A DNA stretch of 64,000 nt, taken from assembly GCA_018969295.1 (NCBI GenBank), contig JAGWYN010000020.1, forward strand, positions 1-64,000. Direction: 5' to 3'. Shown here piece by piece: positions 20,741-32,800 of this stretch. This stretch comes from Chloroflexota bacterium. GTDB lineage: Bacteria > Chloroflexota > Anaerolineae > Caldilineales > Caldilineaceae. A model generated the notes under the pieces. The model did not search any database and had not been told where the DNA came from. It worked only from the letters and a program-made list of their open reading frames with translations. Numbering within the stretch: position 1 is the stretch's first letter; each line of letters opens with the position of its first letter. A program made the translations under genes and the position numbers.

Positions 20741-20781
20741 TCAGCCCGCACAGGGTAGCACAGACGGGCTGAAGCTGTCAA
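20741..20781 (-). promoter_or_regulatory. Internal promoter with flanking inverted repeat before the sugar-acid dehydratase
   Basis: On the minus strand TTGACA (20781-20776) and TACCCT (20757-20752) are 18 bp apart; the -35 overlaps the GH1 stop. An 8-bp inverted repeat, TCAGCCCG (20741-20748) and CGGGCTGA (20765-20772), brackets the -10, so it could be an operator or, less likely given no T-run, a terminator of GH1. Confidence 0.5.
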
Positions 20782-22172
20782 CGTTTCCGCGCATTTTGTT
20801 GTTGTGGCGCGGCGGTTGGAAAAAGAATTGGGTGCAGTTCAGGGGCGTAGGTCTGGACCAGCGTCTCTGAGATGGCATTGGTGCGGGCGATCGCGCTGTA
20901 GAGTGCAGCGCTGGGCCGTGGGCGGCGAAGCTGGGTGGCAGGGTCGAGTTCGACCAGCCCAAAGCGCAGCCCCCACCCTTCCGACCATTCAAAGTTGTCG
21001 GTCAGCGTCCAGTGGTAGTAGCCGCGCACGTCGCAGCCCTGCTGGATCGCCTGGTAGAGCGCGTGCAGGTGGCCGAGCAGCCAGCGGGGGCGTTGGTCGT
21101 CATCGTGGTCGGGCAACCCGTTTTCAGTGATATAGATCGGTTTGTGGAAGGCATTCACCTCGCGCACGATCTGGTGGAGTGCCTGTGGCGCGTACTCGCT
21201 GTAGACCCCTTGTCGGCCCTGGTCGGAGTATTCGCCGTCGGGGGAAAAGTGTTCTTCTCCGAAGAGCCGGCGGGGGTCGGGGTGGAAGCGGACCAGGTCT
21301 CGTGTGTAAAAGTTGATCCCGATAAAATCGGCGCTGTCTGCCAGGGAGTGCTGGTACTCGTCCAGCCCCAGGGGAAAGCGGAGTTTGCCGTCTGCTGCGC
21401 CGGTGACCCAGAGATGTTCGACGAGATAGCGTTTGAGGTTGGCCGCCTTGCGGTCGAGCCAGCGCTTTGGATCTGAAGGTTGGAAGACGCGTACGGGCAG
21501 GGCATAGCCGACCTGGGCGCCTGGGCTGTTGGCATGGAGGGTCTGGTAGGCGACGCCGTGGGCCTGCAGCAGATGGCGAAAGACGCGCAGTGCAGCCAGC
21601 AGGTGGGTCTTCTGCGGGGGCCAGATTCCCCGCACCCAGCCCTGCACGACATAGACCAGCGGTTCGTTGAGGGGGATCCACTGGTCGCAGAGATCGCCCA
21701 GGGCACGCACCGCATAGCGCACATACTGTTGGAAGCGCACGATCGCTGCCGGGTTTTCCCAGCCGCCGGCCTGTTCCAGCCAGAGTGGATTGGTGAAGTG
21801 GTGCAGTGTCACCATCGGGCGGATGTTGCGGCGGCGGAGCCCGTCCAACAGGGCGCGGTAGCGTTCGATGGCTGTCGAGTCAAACCGGCCCGGCTCAGGT
21901 TCGATCCGGCTCCATTCGAGGCTCATGCGGTGGGCCGAATGCCCCATGCGCTCCATCAGGTCGAAGTCGACCTCGGCATGGTTCCACCAGTCGCAGGCGA
22001 GGCCGCTGCGATCTCCATGCCAGATGGCGCCGGGTTGTTGTTCGAAGAGCCACCACTGGTTGCGGGTGTTGTTTCCTTCGACCTGGTAGGCGGAGGTGGC
22101 AGTTCCCCAGAGGAATCCTGCCGGGAACCGCAGCGCGGGCATCGGGTCAGCGGGCATCGGGTCAGCGGGCAT
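20778..22172 (-). CDS. GH1 family beta-glucosidase/beta-glycosidase
   Basis: A glycoside hydrolase family 1 enzyme starting with the family's RFPAGFLWGTATSAYQVEG. The acid/base is Glu170 (WIPLNEP) and the nucleophile Glu350 (IYITENGLPD); the aglycone/substrate strand YHWTLTDNFEWSEGW is intact. It hydrolyses beta-linked glucosides or related disaccharides in the cytoplasm (no signal peptide). Three in-frame ATGs lie at 22172, 22157 and 22142 because of a 15-bp tandem repeat; the first overlaps the dCMP deaminase stop by 11 nt. None has a clear ribosome site, so coupling with the upstream gene is likely. Confidence 0.92.
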   Translation of the reverse strand: MPADPMPADPMPALRFPAGFLWGTATSAYQVEGNNTRNQWWLFEQQPGAIWHGDRSGLACDWWNHAEVDFDLMERMGHSAHRMSLEWSRIEPEPGRFDSTAIERYRALLDGLRRRNIRPMVTLHHFTNPLWLEQAGGWENPAAIVRFQQYVRYAVRALGDLCDQWIPLNEPLVYVVQGWVRGIWPPQKTHLLAALRVFRHLLQAHGVAYQTLHANSPGAQVGYALPVRVFQPSDPKRWLDRKAANLKRYLVEHLWVTGAADGKLRFPLGLDEYQHSLADSADFIGINFYTRDLVRFHPDPRRLFGEEHFSPDGEYSDQGRQGVYSEYAPQALHQIVREVNAFHKPIYITENGLPDHDDDQRPRWLLGHLHALYQAIQQGCDVRGYYHWTLTDNFEWSEGWGLRFGLVELDPATQLRRPRPSAALYSAIARTNAISETLVQTYAPELHPILFPTAAPQQQNARKR

Positions 22173-22175
22173 CGG
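22139..22175. repeat. 15-bp tandem repeat giving three start codons of the GH1 gene
   Basis: GCATCGGGTCAGCGG occurs at 22139-22153 and 22154-22168, with a partial third copy at 22169-22175. On the minus strand each copy contributes an in-frame ATG (peptide MPADP repeated), and the middle copy also holds the stop of the upstream gene. Confidence 0.9.
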
Positions 22176-22674
22176 ACGGGCTTTCTTGGTGTTGTAGAGA
22201 GGGTGGAACGGGTGTCTGTCGGGGCAGGTGGGTCAGCTCGACGGCGGCTGCATCCAGAAAAGAGCGGCTCAGGACATCTGGGTAGTGGCCGGCGTAGACG
22301 ACGCGGCGGATTCCGGCGTTGATCAGCATTTTGGCGCAGGTCAGGCAGGGTTGGTGTGTGACATAGGCGGTGGCGCCTTCGGTGCCGACGCCGTGCAGCG
22401 CCGCTTGGATCAGCGCATTTTGTTCGGCGTGGAGTGTACGCACGCAGTGGCCATCCACGAGCAGGTGGCCGACATCGTCGCAGTGGGGCAGGCCAGCGGG
22501 TGCGCCGTTGTAGCCTGTCGTCAAGATGCGGCGGTCGCGCACCAAGGCGCAGCCGACATGGGCGCGGTCGCAGGTACTGCGTTGGGCGACGGTGAACGCG
22601 ATCTGCAGAAAATAGTCGTCCCAGGAAGGACGTTGGCGGCGTTCTTCTGGCGGGTGGAGGGGGCTGTCGGTCAT
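22162..22674 (-). CDS. dCMP deaminase (deoxycytidylate deaminase family)
   Basis: A 170-residue zinc-dependent deaminase. The metal site is HAE (His82, Glu84 as catalytic proton shuttle, in RTLHAEQNAL) plus PCLTC (Cys110, Cys113). The N-terminal SWDDYFLQIAFTVAQRSTC and VGCALVRDRRILTTGYNGAP are typical of ComE/dCMP deaminases, which make dUMP for thymidylate synthesis. The start overlaps the upstream gene's stop in an ATGA arrangement (22671-22674), and the C-terminus overlaps the GH1 start. The last ~20 residues are a variable tail. Confidence 0.9.
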   Translation of the reverse strand: MTDSPLHPPEERRQRPSWDDYFLQIAFTVAQRSTCDRAHVGCALVRDRRILTTGYNGAPAGLPHCDDVGHLLVDGHCVRTLHAEQNALIQAALHGVGTEGATAYVTHQPCLTCAKMLINAGIRRVVYAGHYPDVLSRSFLDAAAVELTHLPRQTPVPPSLQHQESPSDAR

Positions 22675-23360
22675 CTGGTGGGCTCCATCGTCGGTGGCCA
22701 GTCGACCAGCAGGTCGGCCAGCACGTTGCTGCGCGCCTCTTCGTTCAGAAAGGCGAGGTAGAGGGTGGTGGCTGCTGGCTGGCGGCTGTCTGGTAGGGCT
22801 GCCGGGCAGTAGGTGATGGCCAGGGCGGGCAAGCGCTGCTGGCCGTTGTCGATCTGGCCTGGCGTGACGGCGGTGAGCTGGCTGGCTGTCCAGAACGCGT
22901 ACCAGAGGCCCACTTCATCTTCGGGCCAGCGGGCGATGCGCCAGATGGGGCGTGGGCGCACCTGGCAGAGCAGGGCATGTTCGCGGGTGGCGAAGGTACG
23001 GTAGAAGCCGGGCAGGAAGGCGAAGAGTTGTACCTTCTGGCCGACCTGCAAGAGGCCGCTGGCATAGAGGGCGGTCTTGTGCGCGAGTGGCTGGGGGGCA
23101 GGAAGGGGGGGGTCGGCATGGGGGGCAAAGTGGGTGAAGTGGTTTCGTTGACAGAGCGTCGCCCACACCTTGCAGGCGCTGGCTGCCGCCAGCCAGAGCA
23201 GGAGTGGCCAGCCGTTCAGCCAGCCCACGAACGGGAGGGCCGAGAGGAGGGTCAGCCAGCGGAGCAGGGGCCAGCCCAGCCAAAGGGCACGGCTGGCAAG
23301 GTAGAGCTGGCCCTGGCGGGTTGCTGGGACCAGCTCGGGAAGGAAGTCGCTCCTGGACAC
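22671..23360 (-). CDS. Hypothetical membrane-associated protein
   Basis: I do not recognise a family. The 229-residue protein has one long or two closely spaced hydrophobic segments near residues 28-62 (WLTLLSALPFVGWLNGWPL) followed by a ~165-residue soluble part rich in aromatic and basic residues. It starts 3 bp after the ftsH stop and overlaps dCMP deaminase by 4 nt, so it is translated as part of the ftsH run. A role as a small FtsH-linked membrane factor is possible but unsupported. Confidence 0.65.
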   Translation of the reverse strand: MSRSDFLPELVPATRQGQLYLASRALWLGWPLLRWLTLLSALPFVGWLNGWPLLLWLAAASACKVWATLCQRNHFTHFAPHADPPLPAPQPLAHKTALYASGLLQVGQKVQLFAFLPGFYRTFATREHALLCQVRPRPIWRIARWPEDEVGLWYAFWTASQLTAVTPGQIDNGQQRLPALAITYCPAALPDSRQPAATTLYLAFLNEEARSNVLADLLVDWPPTMEPTR

Positions 23361-23363
23361 CTT

Positions 23364-25310
<1,947 letters not shown>

Positions 25311-25404
25311 TCGAGTTCCTGTTGAGTCGTCATCTGCTCGTGTTTGGCAAGCTGTCGTTTTTGTCTTGCGAGCAACTTCTGTTCAACCAAACCAATCTGT
25401 TTTC

Positions 25405-25432
25405 AGTATAACACAAACGCTCCTTACGTCAA
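25405..25432 (-). promoter_or_regulatory. ftsH promoter with overlapping palindrome
   Basis: On the minus strand TTGACG (25432-25427) and TATACT (25410-25405) are 16 bp apart, ~95 bp before the ftsH ATG. A palindrome CTCCTT-N6-AAGGAG (25420-25437) overlaps the -35 box and could be an operator. Confidence 0.65.
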
Positions 25433-25591
25433 AGGAGTTCCTTTGTGCTTCTGGTGGGAGAGAGGACAAAGGAATTATTCTCTATTGTAGGGAGACAATG
25501 GCTGCCTGCCAGTAGGGTTACTTCCAAGCTGGGGATGAATCTGCCGAGGTGGGGGGAACGACGAGTGGGTTGGGGGGAGATTCTGGCCGGG

Positions 25592-25620
25592 CAGGGTGGT
25601 GGGGAAGGGCCACCACCCTG
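25592..25620 (-). terminator. Strong hairpin after the flavodoxin gene
   Basis: A perfect 11-bp stem (CAGGGTGGTGG / CCACCACCCTG) with a 7-nt loop begins 11 bp after the flavodoxin stop. There is no T-run on either side, so termination may be factor-assisted, or the hairpin protects the 3' end. Confidence 0.55.
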
Positions 25621-25631
25621 GAGCCCTTCGC

Positions 25632-26174
25632 TCAGGCAACGGCTGCTGGGGCCAGCCCAAACTCTTCCAGCACCCAGTGTGTCCAGTTGGCGACGCGCTG
25701 TGGGGTCAGGGCGGCCTGGTTGTCCTCGTCGATCGGCAGGCCCATCATGACGCCTTCGTAGACACCCCGTGAAAATTCGAACTGGTAGCTGGCGTCGGGC
25801 ACGATCCAGCCGACTGTCTGCGCCCCCAGTTCAGTGATGCGGTCTCCGATCAGGCCGATGGCGTCCACAAAGCTGTTGGAGTAGCCAAACTGGTCGCCGC
25901 AGCCAAACAAGGCGACTTTTTTGCCTTTGAGTCCCTGGTTGCCTAGGGTAGGGAGGGTCAGCCCCCAGTCATCTTGCAGCTCGCCAATGTTCCAGGTCGA
26001 TCCGCCAAACAGCAGGAAATCGAAGTTGGGGAACAGTTTGGCATTGGCTGCGGAGATGACCATCACCTCGCAGGTTGCCGCGCCGGTCGCTTCGATCTCC
26101 TCTTTGATCAGGTTGGCAATCCGTTCCGTGCAGCCAGTGCTGCTGCCAAAAAAAATTCCAATCTTTGCGCTCAT
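25632..26174 (-). CDS. fldA: Flavodoxin (long-chain)
   Basis: A 180-residue flavodoxin. The FMN phosphate loop is GSSTGCTERIA (residues 10-20), the isoalloxazine-flanking loops are STWNIGELQDDW and GCGDQFGYSNSFVD, all typical of long-chain flavodoxins. It is a cytoplasmic low-potential one-electron carrier that can replace ferredoxin. A very strong ribosome site (AAGGAGGAG) precedes the ATG. The gene is last in the minus-strand run but has its own promoter candidate overlapping the 3' end of the Sua5 gene. Confidence 0.93.
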   Translation of the reverse strand: MSAKIGIFFGSSTGCTERIANLIKEEIEATGAATCEVMVISAANAKLFPNFDFLLFGGSTWNIGELQDDWGLTLPTLGNQGLKGKKVALFGCGDQFGYSNSFVDAIGLIGDRITELGAQTVGWIVPDASYQFEFSRGVYEGVMMGLPIDEDNQAALTPQRVANWTHWVLEEFGLAPAAVA

Positions 26175-26271
26175 AAAACAGCTCCTCCTTGCGCCGGTTG
26201 TTGGGCTGCTGGCCGGCAGGTGGTGGGTCTGGCTGGCCAGCAGGAAGCGATCGTGTCAAATGTTCCAATAA

Positions 26272-26300
26272 ACTATACTGTCCGCTCCCCAGATTGGCAA
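26272..26300 (-). promoter_or_regulatory. Promoter for the flavodoxin gene
   Basis: TTGCCA (26300-26295) and TATAGT (26277-26272) on the minus strand are 17 bp apart, ~100 bp before the flavodoxin ATG; the elements overlap the last codons of the upstream gene. Confidence 0.55.
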
Positions 26301-27424
26301 GTAAGCATTCTTCCGGGGAGGAGCTGTTCGACCAGCTCCAGCAGGGTAGAGAGGGCTGCCGGTGTTTCAGCGTCGACCGTGTGTCCTTCTGCGGCGCGGA
26401 AGAGGCGGTCCTGGACGGCTGGGCCCAGCCCTGCCGTGGTCTGGGGGAGGGGGCGGGCCAGCACCACATCGGCTGCCAGCTCATCCAGCTGGCGCAGCCG
26501 TGTGAACAGCGTTCTTCCAACCTGCTCTGGGGCTTCGCCCGGTCCGAGTGCGACGATTCGCTCTGCCCAGCGGGGATACCGGGGCAACTCTTCGTCGGGG
26601 AGGAGCAGTCCGGCGCGGAGTCCTCTGGCAGAGAGGGTTTCGAGGGCGGCGTCGAGCAGGTTCTGGGCTGCTGCGGCGTGGCCGCTGACCAGGAGGAGGG
26701 GGGTGTGCGGGGCGTAATGTCTGAGCTGTGTGCCTGGAGCTGGAGCGCTTTCGGCTGCAATCAGCGGTCTGGTGGGGATTTGCAGATCGGGCAGCAGTTG
26801 AAGCAGCGGTGCCAGGTCGGCGCCGCCATGCCGCAGCAGGCGAGGGGGCTCCTGGGTCAGGTCGATCACGGTGGATTCGAGTCCGATCGGTGTTGGGCCT
26901 CCGTCCAGCACGAACTCGATGCGGCCTGCCAGGTCCTTGAGCACATGTTGGGCGGTGGTGGGGCTGGGGCGGCTGAACAGATTGGCGCTGGGGGCTGCGA
27001 TGGGCAGCTGGCAGGCCCGCAGCAGCCCCAAGGCGACCGGGTGGGCTGGCACGCGCACGGCCACGGTCGGGCGGCCTGCGGCGAGATTGGGGGCCAGCCT
27101 GTCCGCCCGTTGTAGGACCAAGGTCAGAGGGCCGGGCCAGCAGAGCGCCGCCAGGCTGTAGGCGACGGTCGGGGGGGTGCGGGCGACCCCATCCAGCTGT
27201 TCGACGCCGGCGAGATGGACGATCAGCGGGTCTGTGAAAGGGCGTTGCTTGGCCGCAAAAATGCGGTCCACGGCAGAGGGGTCGAGGGCATTGGCACCGA
27301 GGCCGTAGACGGTCTCGGTGGGAAAAGCGACAAGCGCTCCTTGGCGCAGGGCGTGGGCAGCGATCGCCAGGAGGGCAGCGTCGGGGTGAATCGGGTCGAC
27401 GGAGAGGAGCTGGGTAGCGACCAT
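26273..27424 (-). CDS. L-threonylcarbamoyladenylate synthase (Sua5 type)
   Basis: A 383-residue Sua5-type enzyme: an N-terminal YrdC domain (residues ~15-205; FPTETVYGLGANA, KQRPFTDPLIVH, CWPGPLTLVL, APSANLFSRPSPT, STVIDLT) and a C-terminal Sua5 domain joined by the PGTQLRHYAPHTPL linker. It makes threonylcarbamoyl-AMP from threonine, bicarbonate and ATP for t6A37 modification of ANN-decoding tRNAs. It follows the alcohol dehydrogenase gene by 20 bp on the same strand. Confidence 0.93.
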   Translation of the reverse strand: MVATQLLSVDPIHPDAALLAIAAHALRQGALVAFPTETVYGLGANALDPSAVDRIFAAKQRPFTDPLIVHLAGVEQLDGVARTPPTVAYSLAALCWPGPLTLVLQRADRLAPNLAAGRPTVAVRVPAHPVALGLLRACQLPIAAPSANLFSRPSPTTAQHVLKDLAGRIEFVLDGGPTPIGLESTVIDLTQEPPRLLRHGGADLAPLLQLLPDLQIPTRPLIAAESAPAPGTQLRHYAPHTPLLLVSGHAAAAQNLLDAALETLSARGLRAGLLLPDEELPRYPRWAERIVALGPGEAPEQVGRTLFTRLRQLDELAADVVLARPLPQTTAGLGPAVQDRLFRAAEGHTVDAETPAALSTLLELVEQLLPGRMLTCQSGERTV

Positions 27425-27444
27425 AGGGGGAACTGGGCGTCTGT

Positions 27445-28611
27445 TTACAGCAGCGCAACGACCTGGTGGGCGAGCATGGCCAGGTCGGAGGGCGTGGCGA
27501 CGCGCGCGTTGTTGGCGAGCATCGGCTGGTTTTCAGCCGAGCGCATCGAATCGAGCAGTGCTTCTGCGGATGGGGCTGGGCTGCTGTACGGAAGGCGGGC
27601 ATGGGCAAAGTCGACGGCTGCGAGCAGCGCCGCGTAGAGCTCGGGCAGATCGGTGCTGGAGCTTCCGGGGTGCAGGGCGTCGGCGATGGGTTGGTAGCGG
27701 ATGGGGGCACCGGCGATGCTCCACGCCAGGGTCGCCTGCATGGCGAGGGCCACAGCGACGGCGTGGGGCAAATGGGCCACTGTACCGAGCGCGTGGCCGA
27801 TGTTGTGGGCGAGGCCGGTGCCGCACTGGTCGATCGCCAGCCCGGCCAGGCAGGCGGCCTCTTGCATTTGCAGCCGGGTTTGCAGGTTGTCGGGGGCGGC
27901 GACGGCGGTGGGCAGGGCTTCCCCGATCAGGCGCACGGCCTGGAGCGCGTAGCTCTGGGCGATGGCATTGGTCCGCTGGCTGGTGGCGGCCTCGATGGCA
28001 TGGACCAAGGCATCCAAGCCAGTGGTGGCGGTCAGGGTTGGGGGGAGTGTCACGGGGAGTGCAGGGTCGAGCAGCGCCAGGTCTGGGCGCAGTTCGTCCC
28101 CCCAGGCCCAGGACTTGCGTCCGTGCGAGTCGGTGAGCACACAGGTGCGGGTCACCTCTGCGCCGGTGCCGCTGGTGCTGGGGATCATGAGGGCGGGCAG
28201 CCTTCCTGAAAAGGGGGCAGCGCACATCATGTAGTCGTCCATCGGCCTTTCTGCGACCGCAACTGCGGCGACCAATTTGGCGATGTCGAGGGCTGTGCCG
28301 CCCCCCAGCCCGACCACGGTGCAGCGTTGTTTTTGCAGCAGGGCCCGCGCGGCTTCTGCGGCTGCGTTGACTGTGGCGACGGTCGGTTCGCCCGGCGGGG
28401 CCAGAAACAGGGCCACCGTGTTCTGGCGAGCCAGTGAAGCTTGAACGTTGGCGACCCAACCGGCGGCGGCCATGCCCTGATCGGACACCAGCAGCACGCA
28501 GGGGGTCCCCAGCCGGGCAACCTGGTCGGAGAGGGTGGAGAGGCTCTCTGGGCCGACTTGCAGCAGAGGGCTGGGGGTGACTTGGTAGGAGCGGAGCGTT
28601 GCTGCGGACAT
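27445..28611 (-). CDS. Iron-containing alcohol dehydrogenase
   Basis: A 388-residue group III (Fe) dehydrogenase. NAD-binding motifs GLGGGTALDIAK and PSTSGTGAEVT are present, and the four metal ligands keep the family spacing: Asp200, His204, His269, His283 (GLDALVHAIEA, GLAHNIGHALG, LPH). The enzyme oxidises or reduces a short alcohol/aldehyde with NAD(P); related members act on lactaldehyde, butanol or maleylacetate, so the substrate is open. It lies 11 bp after gyrB and 20 bp before the Sua5 gene, in one transcription unit. Confidence 0.9.
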   Translation of the reverse strand: MSAATLRSYQVTPSPLLQVGPESLSTLSDQVARLGTPCVLLVSDQGMAAAGWVANVQASLARQNTVALFLAPPGEPTVATVNAAAEAARALLQKQRCTVVGLGGGTALDIAKLVAAVAVAERPMDDYMMCAAPFSGRLPALMIPSTSGTGAEVTRTCVLTDSHGRKSWAWGDELRPDLALLDPALPVTLPPTLTATTGLDALVHAIEAATSQRTNAIAQSYALQAVRLIGEALPTAVAAPDNLQTRLQMQEAACLAGLAIDQCGTGLAHNIGHALGTVAHLPHAVAVALAMQATLAWSIAGAPIRYQPIADALHPGSSSTDLPELYAALLAAVDFAHARLPYSSPAPSAEALLDSMRSAENQPMLANNARVATPSDLAMLAHQVVALL

Positions 28612-28622
28612 GGCTGGCCTTC

Positions 28623-30572
<1,950 letters not shown>

Positions 30573-30630
30573 GCAATCCTCCACGGACAAGGCAGCAGGT
30601 GCTGGCTCAACAGATCTGGCCAGTCTCCCC

Positions 30631-31578
30631 TCAGCGAACGAATTCGGCGTCGCTGGCCAGATAATGGGTGCGATAAAAAATGAGCAGCGCCATGGCGAGG
30701 CCGCTGCCGACAAACGCGTTGACGACGAGGGCTGGGAAAAGGGCCCATTCAGCGCTGTTGAGCAGCTGCACGAGCAGCAGGGCGATCCCCAGCCCGATCA
30801 GGCTGCTCAGGGCGATGAACCCCAGGGTAGACAGAAAATGGGTGCGTGCCACCTGCAGGCTGCGCCGCAGCGCAGCGACTGGAGAGAGCGTGTCCATCAC
30901 CACGGCTGCGGTGGCAAAGTAAAGATAGAAAAAAACGAGCAGGCTGAGCGCGCCGGAGGCCAGCGCCAGCAACGACCCGATGGCCGGGTTGAGCAAGGTG
31001 AGCAGGCCGATGGCCAGGCTGAGCGGCAGATAGATGGCCAGCAGGAGAAGCAAGATGAGCAGGAGCAAGCCCAGGATGCGCAGCCAGTGGAGCAAAATGC
31101 GTGCGGGCAACAAGCGCGGGGGCAGGCCAGAGAGGCTGCCGATCGGCAGGGAGCGGGCCAGCAGACTCAGGTAGATGACCCCGAGCAGCAGACCGAGCAG
31201 CGTGAAAAGAATCCAGAAAAGCAGGGCTTCGGCAGGGGTTCCGACCTCGATGGCAGACGGGGAGGGCTGGGCAGTGCCAGCCAGCAGACTGGGCATATGG
31301 AGCAGCCAGGTGCTGGTCAGGGCGGAGAGGAGGTTGAACGCGTCGCTGCTCTGCTCGAGGCTGTCGGCCATCTGCTGGGTCAGCTCCACGGTCGCCGCAG
31401 GCATCCCGGAGACTGCAGCCAGGCTGCGGTACCACTCTGCCAGCTGGACGACGAGGGGGGTCACCCGGAGGGGGGGAGCCAGCCAGAGAAAGAGATCCAA
31501 CAACACTGGAATCACCAACAACTCCAGCCGCCACCGTACAAATCGAAACCCTGCTGACAGGCAGTCAATGACGCTCAA
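30631..31578 (-). CDS. Multi-pass membrane protein, DUF-type
   Basis: A 315-residue integral membrane protein with about six hydrophobic segments, the first near residues 18-35 and a cluster of Leu-rich helices in the centre (LLLLILLLLLAIYLPLSLA). A soluble loop lies between TM1 and TM2. The central AALRRSLQVARTHFLSTLGF resembles the glycerophosphoryl-diester/DUF7544-like membrane families, but I cannot name it. It is transcribed into gyrB (58-bp gap), an unusual position for a membrane protein. Confidence 0.7.
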   Translation of the reverse strand: MSVIDCLSAGFRFVRWRLELLVIPVLLDLFLWLAPPLRVTPLVVQLAEWYRSLAAVSGMPAATVELTQQMADSLEQSSDAFNLLSALTSTWLLHMPSLLAGTAQPSPSAIEVGTPAEALLFWILFTLLGLLLGVIYLSLLARSLPIGSLSGLPPRLLPARILLHWLRILGLLLLILLLLLAIYLPLSLAIGLLTLLNPAIGSLLALASGALSLLVFFYLYFATAAVVMDTLSPVAALRRSLQVARTHFLSTLGFIALSSLIGLGIALLLVQLLNSAEWALFPALVVNAFVGSGLAMALLIFYRTHYLASDAEFVR

Positions 31579-31936
31579 GCGATCCTGGCCTTTTGTCTCG
31601 TCGTTGTTTTGGAGGCACCTGGGGAAGGAGCTTGAACGCCCTGTTTCACGCGGTGCACCTCATTTCTCTCTTCGAGTATAGCACACCCTTGTGGGGGGGA
31701 CGAATTCTGCCGCGAACGATCCATCGCGTTGGCTACGCCCAAAGGAAGCGTTGTCTATGACAACCTACGCAAGTTTATCAAGTTTTCGATCGGCGACAAT
31801 CTTGGCAGGACCTTGACGGGGGTGTATATGCGGAAGGTGAAAAAGTGCTCGCAAGGCGATAAGGAGGAACCAAGCTGTTTACCACTGTCCTGTTCGACTT
31901 GATTGTGGTATAAGAATCACACGGCAGCCCCTTCTT
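31579..31936. other. Divergent intergenic region, no gene recognised
   Basis: This 358-bp region separates the membrane protein gene and the ExoD-like gene. On the minus strand a TATACT (31680-31675) could be the -10 of the membrane protein gene; on the plus strand GGTATAAG (31907-31914) could be the -10 of the ExoD-like gene, both with weak -35 regions. The middle has lower GC and no convincing ORF or RNA. Confidence 0.5.
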
Positions 31937-32635
31937 ATGGCTGCCATCAACTCCTTTTTCGTCGAGACTGCTTTTATGATGACAAACAAAGCTCTGATGA
32001 CTGGTCAGAAAGACATCCAAAACGAATCTCTGGGTGAGAAGCTCAAGAGCATCGTCCATGAAATCCGGAAAGAAGACATAACGTTGCTGGAGATCCTTGA
32101 AATCTTCAAGGAAGACGGCCTGCTTTTGCTGACTGTCTTTCTTGCGCTCATTTTTTTGGTGCCAGTCTCCATTCCCGGTGTCAGCACGGTGTTCGGTACA
32201 GCCATTCTGCTGATAGGGATCGCTCGGCTCTTCCAGCGTCATTTATGGCTCCCAGAGAAGATCGCCCGACGCACAATCTCCGCTGAAAAATTGGCGGCCG
32301 GTCTGAAAAGGGCGCTCCCCTGGTTTCATCGTCTTGAAAAGATTAGCCAGCCCAATCGCTTATCCTGGCTGACCGGTAACGTGCCAGGGCTGACAAACAA
32401 GCTGGCCTATATCCTTGCAGCCCTCCTGTTGATGGCTCCCTTTGGGTTTGTCCCCTTCAGCAACACGCTCCCTGCGCTTGCACTCATCTTTTTTGCGATC
32501 GGTGAGATCGAAAAGGATGGCGGCAGCATCCTGATAGGGTATCTTTTCACCTTGGCGACGATTATTTATTTCAGCGTCCTGATTGCGGGCGGCAGCTTAA
32601 CGATATGGGAAGGATGGCAACGCCTGCCACTGTAA
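31937..32635 (+). CDS. ExoD-like membrane protein
   Basis: A ~232-residue protein of the ExoD family (exopolysaccharide synthesis, PF06055 type). The core LLEILEIFKEDGLLLLTVFL, IPGVSTVFG, and LPEKIARRTIS followed by a late group of three hydrophobic segments fit the family. ExoD is linked to exopolysaccharide and alkaline tolerance in rhizobia; the mechanism is unknown. The start is uncertain: ATGs at 31937, 31976 and 31979 lack clear ribosome sites. GC content is visibly lower (about 45-50% in sampled lines) than in neighbours, suggesting a different origin. Confidence 0.75.
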   Translation: MAAINSFFVETAFMMTNKALMTGQKDIQNESLGEKLKSIVHEIRKEDITLLEILEIFKEDGLLLLTVFLALIFLVPVSIPGVSTVFGTAILLIGIARLFQRHLWLPEKIARRTISAEKLAAGLKRALPWFHRLEKISQPNRLSWLTGNVPGLTNKLAYILAALLLMAPFGFVPFSNTLPALALIFFAIGEIEKDGGSILIGYLFTLATIIYFSVLIAGGSLTIWEGWQRLPL

Positions 32636-32800
32636 TCCAAAAACTCCAAATGTGAGTTTAGGCTAGTTTGCAGATGGGGTGTGATGTAGATCCTCAAAAG
32701 TGTGCTTTGTGCTGGAACAGGAAAGTGGTTGCTGACGTTGAGACAGTGCTGTGTCTGTGCAGCATTCAGGGAGATTCATCAGGGTTCAGGGATAGATGGT

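Larger units (their letters stand above)
25311..25631. other. Intergenic region between ftsH and flavodoxin genes
   Basis: This 321-bp stretch holds the ftsH promoter (25405-25432) and the hairpin after the flavodoxin gene (25592-25620). The remainder (about 25440-25590) is purine-rich on the plus strand with no recognisable gene or RNA. Confidence 0.7.
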
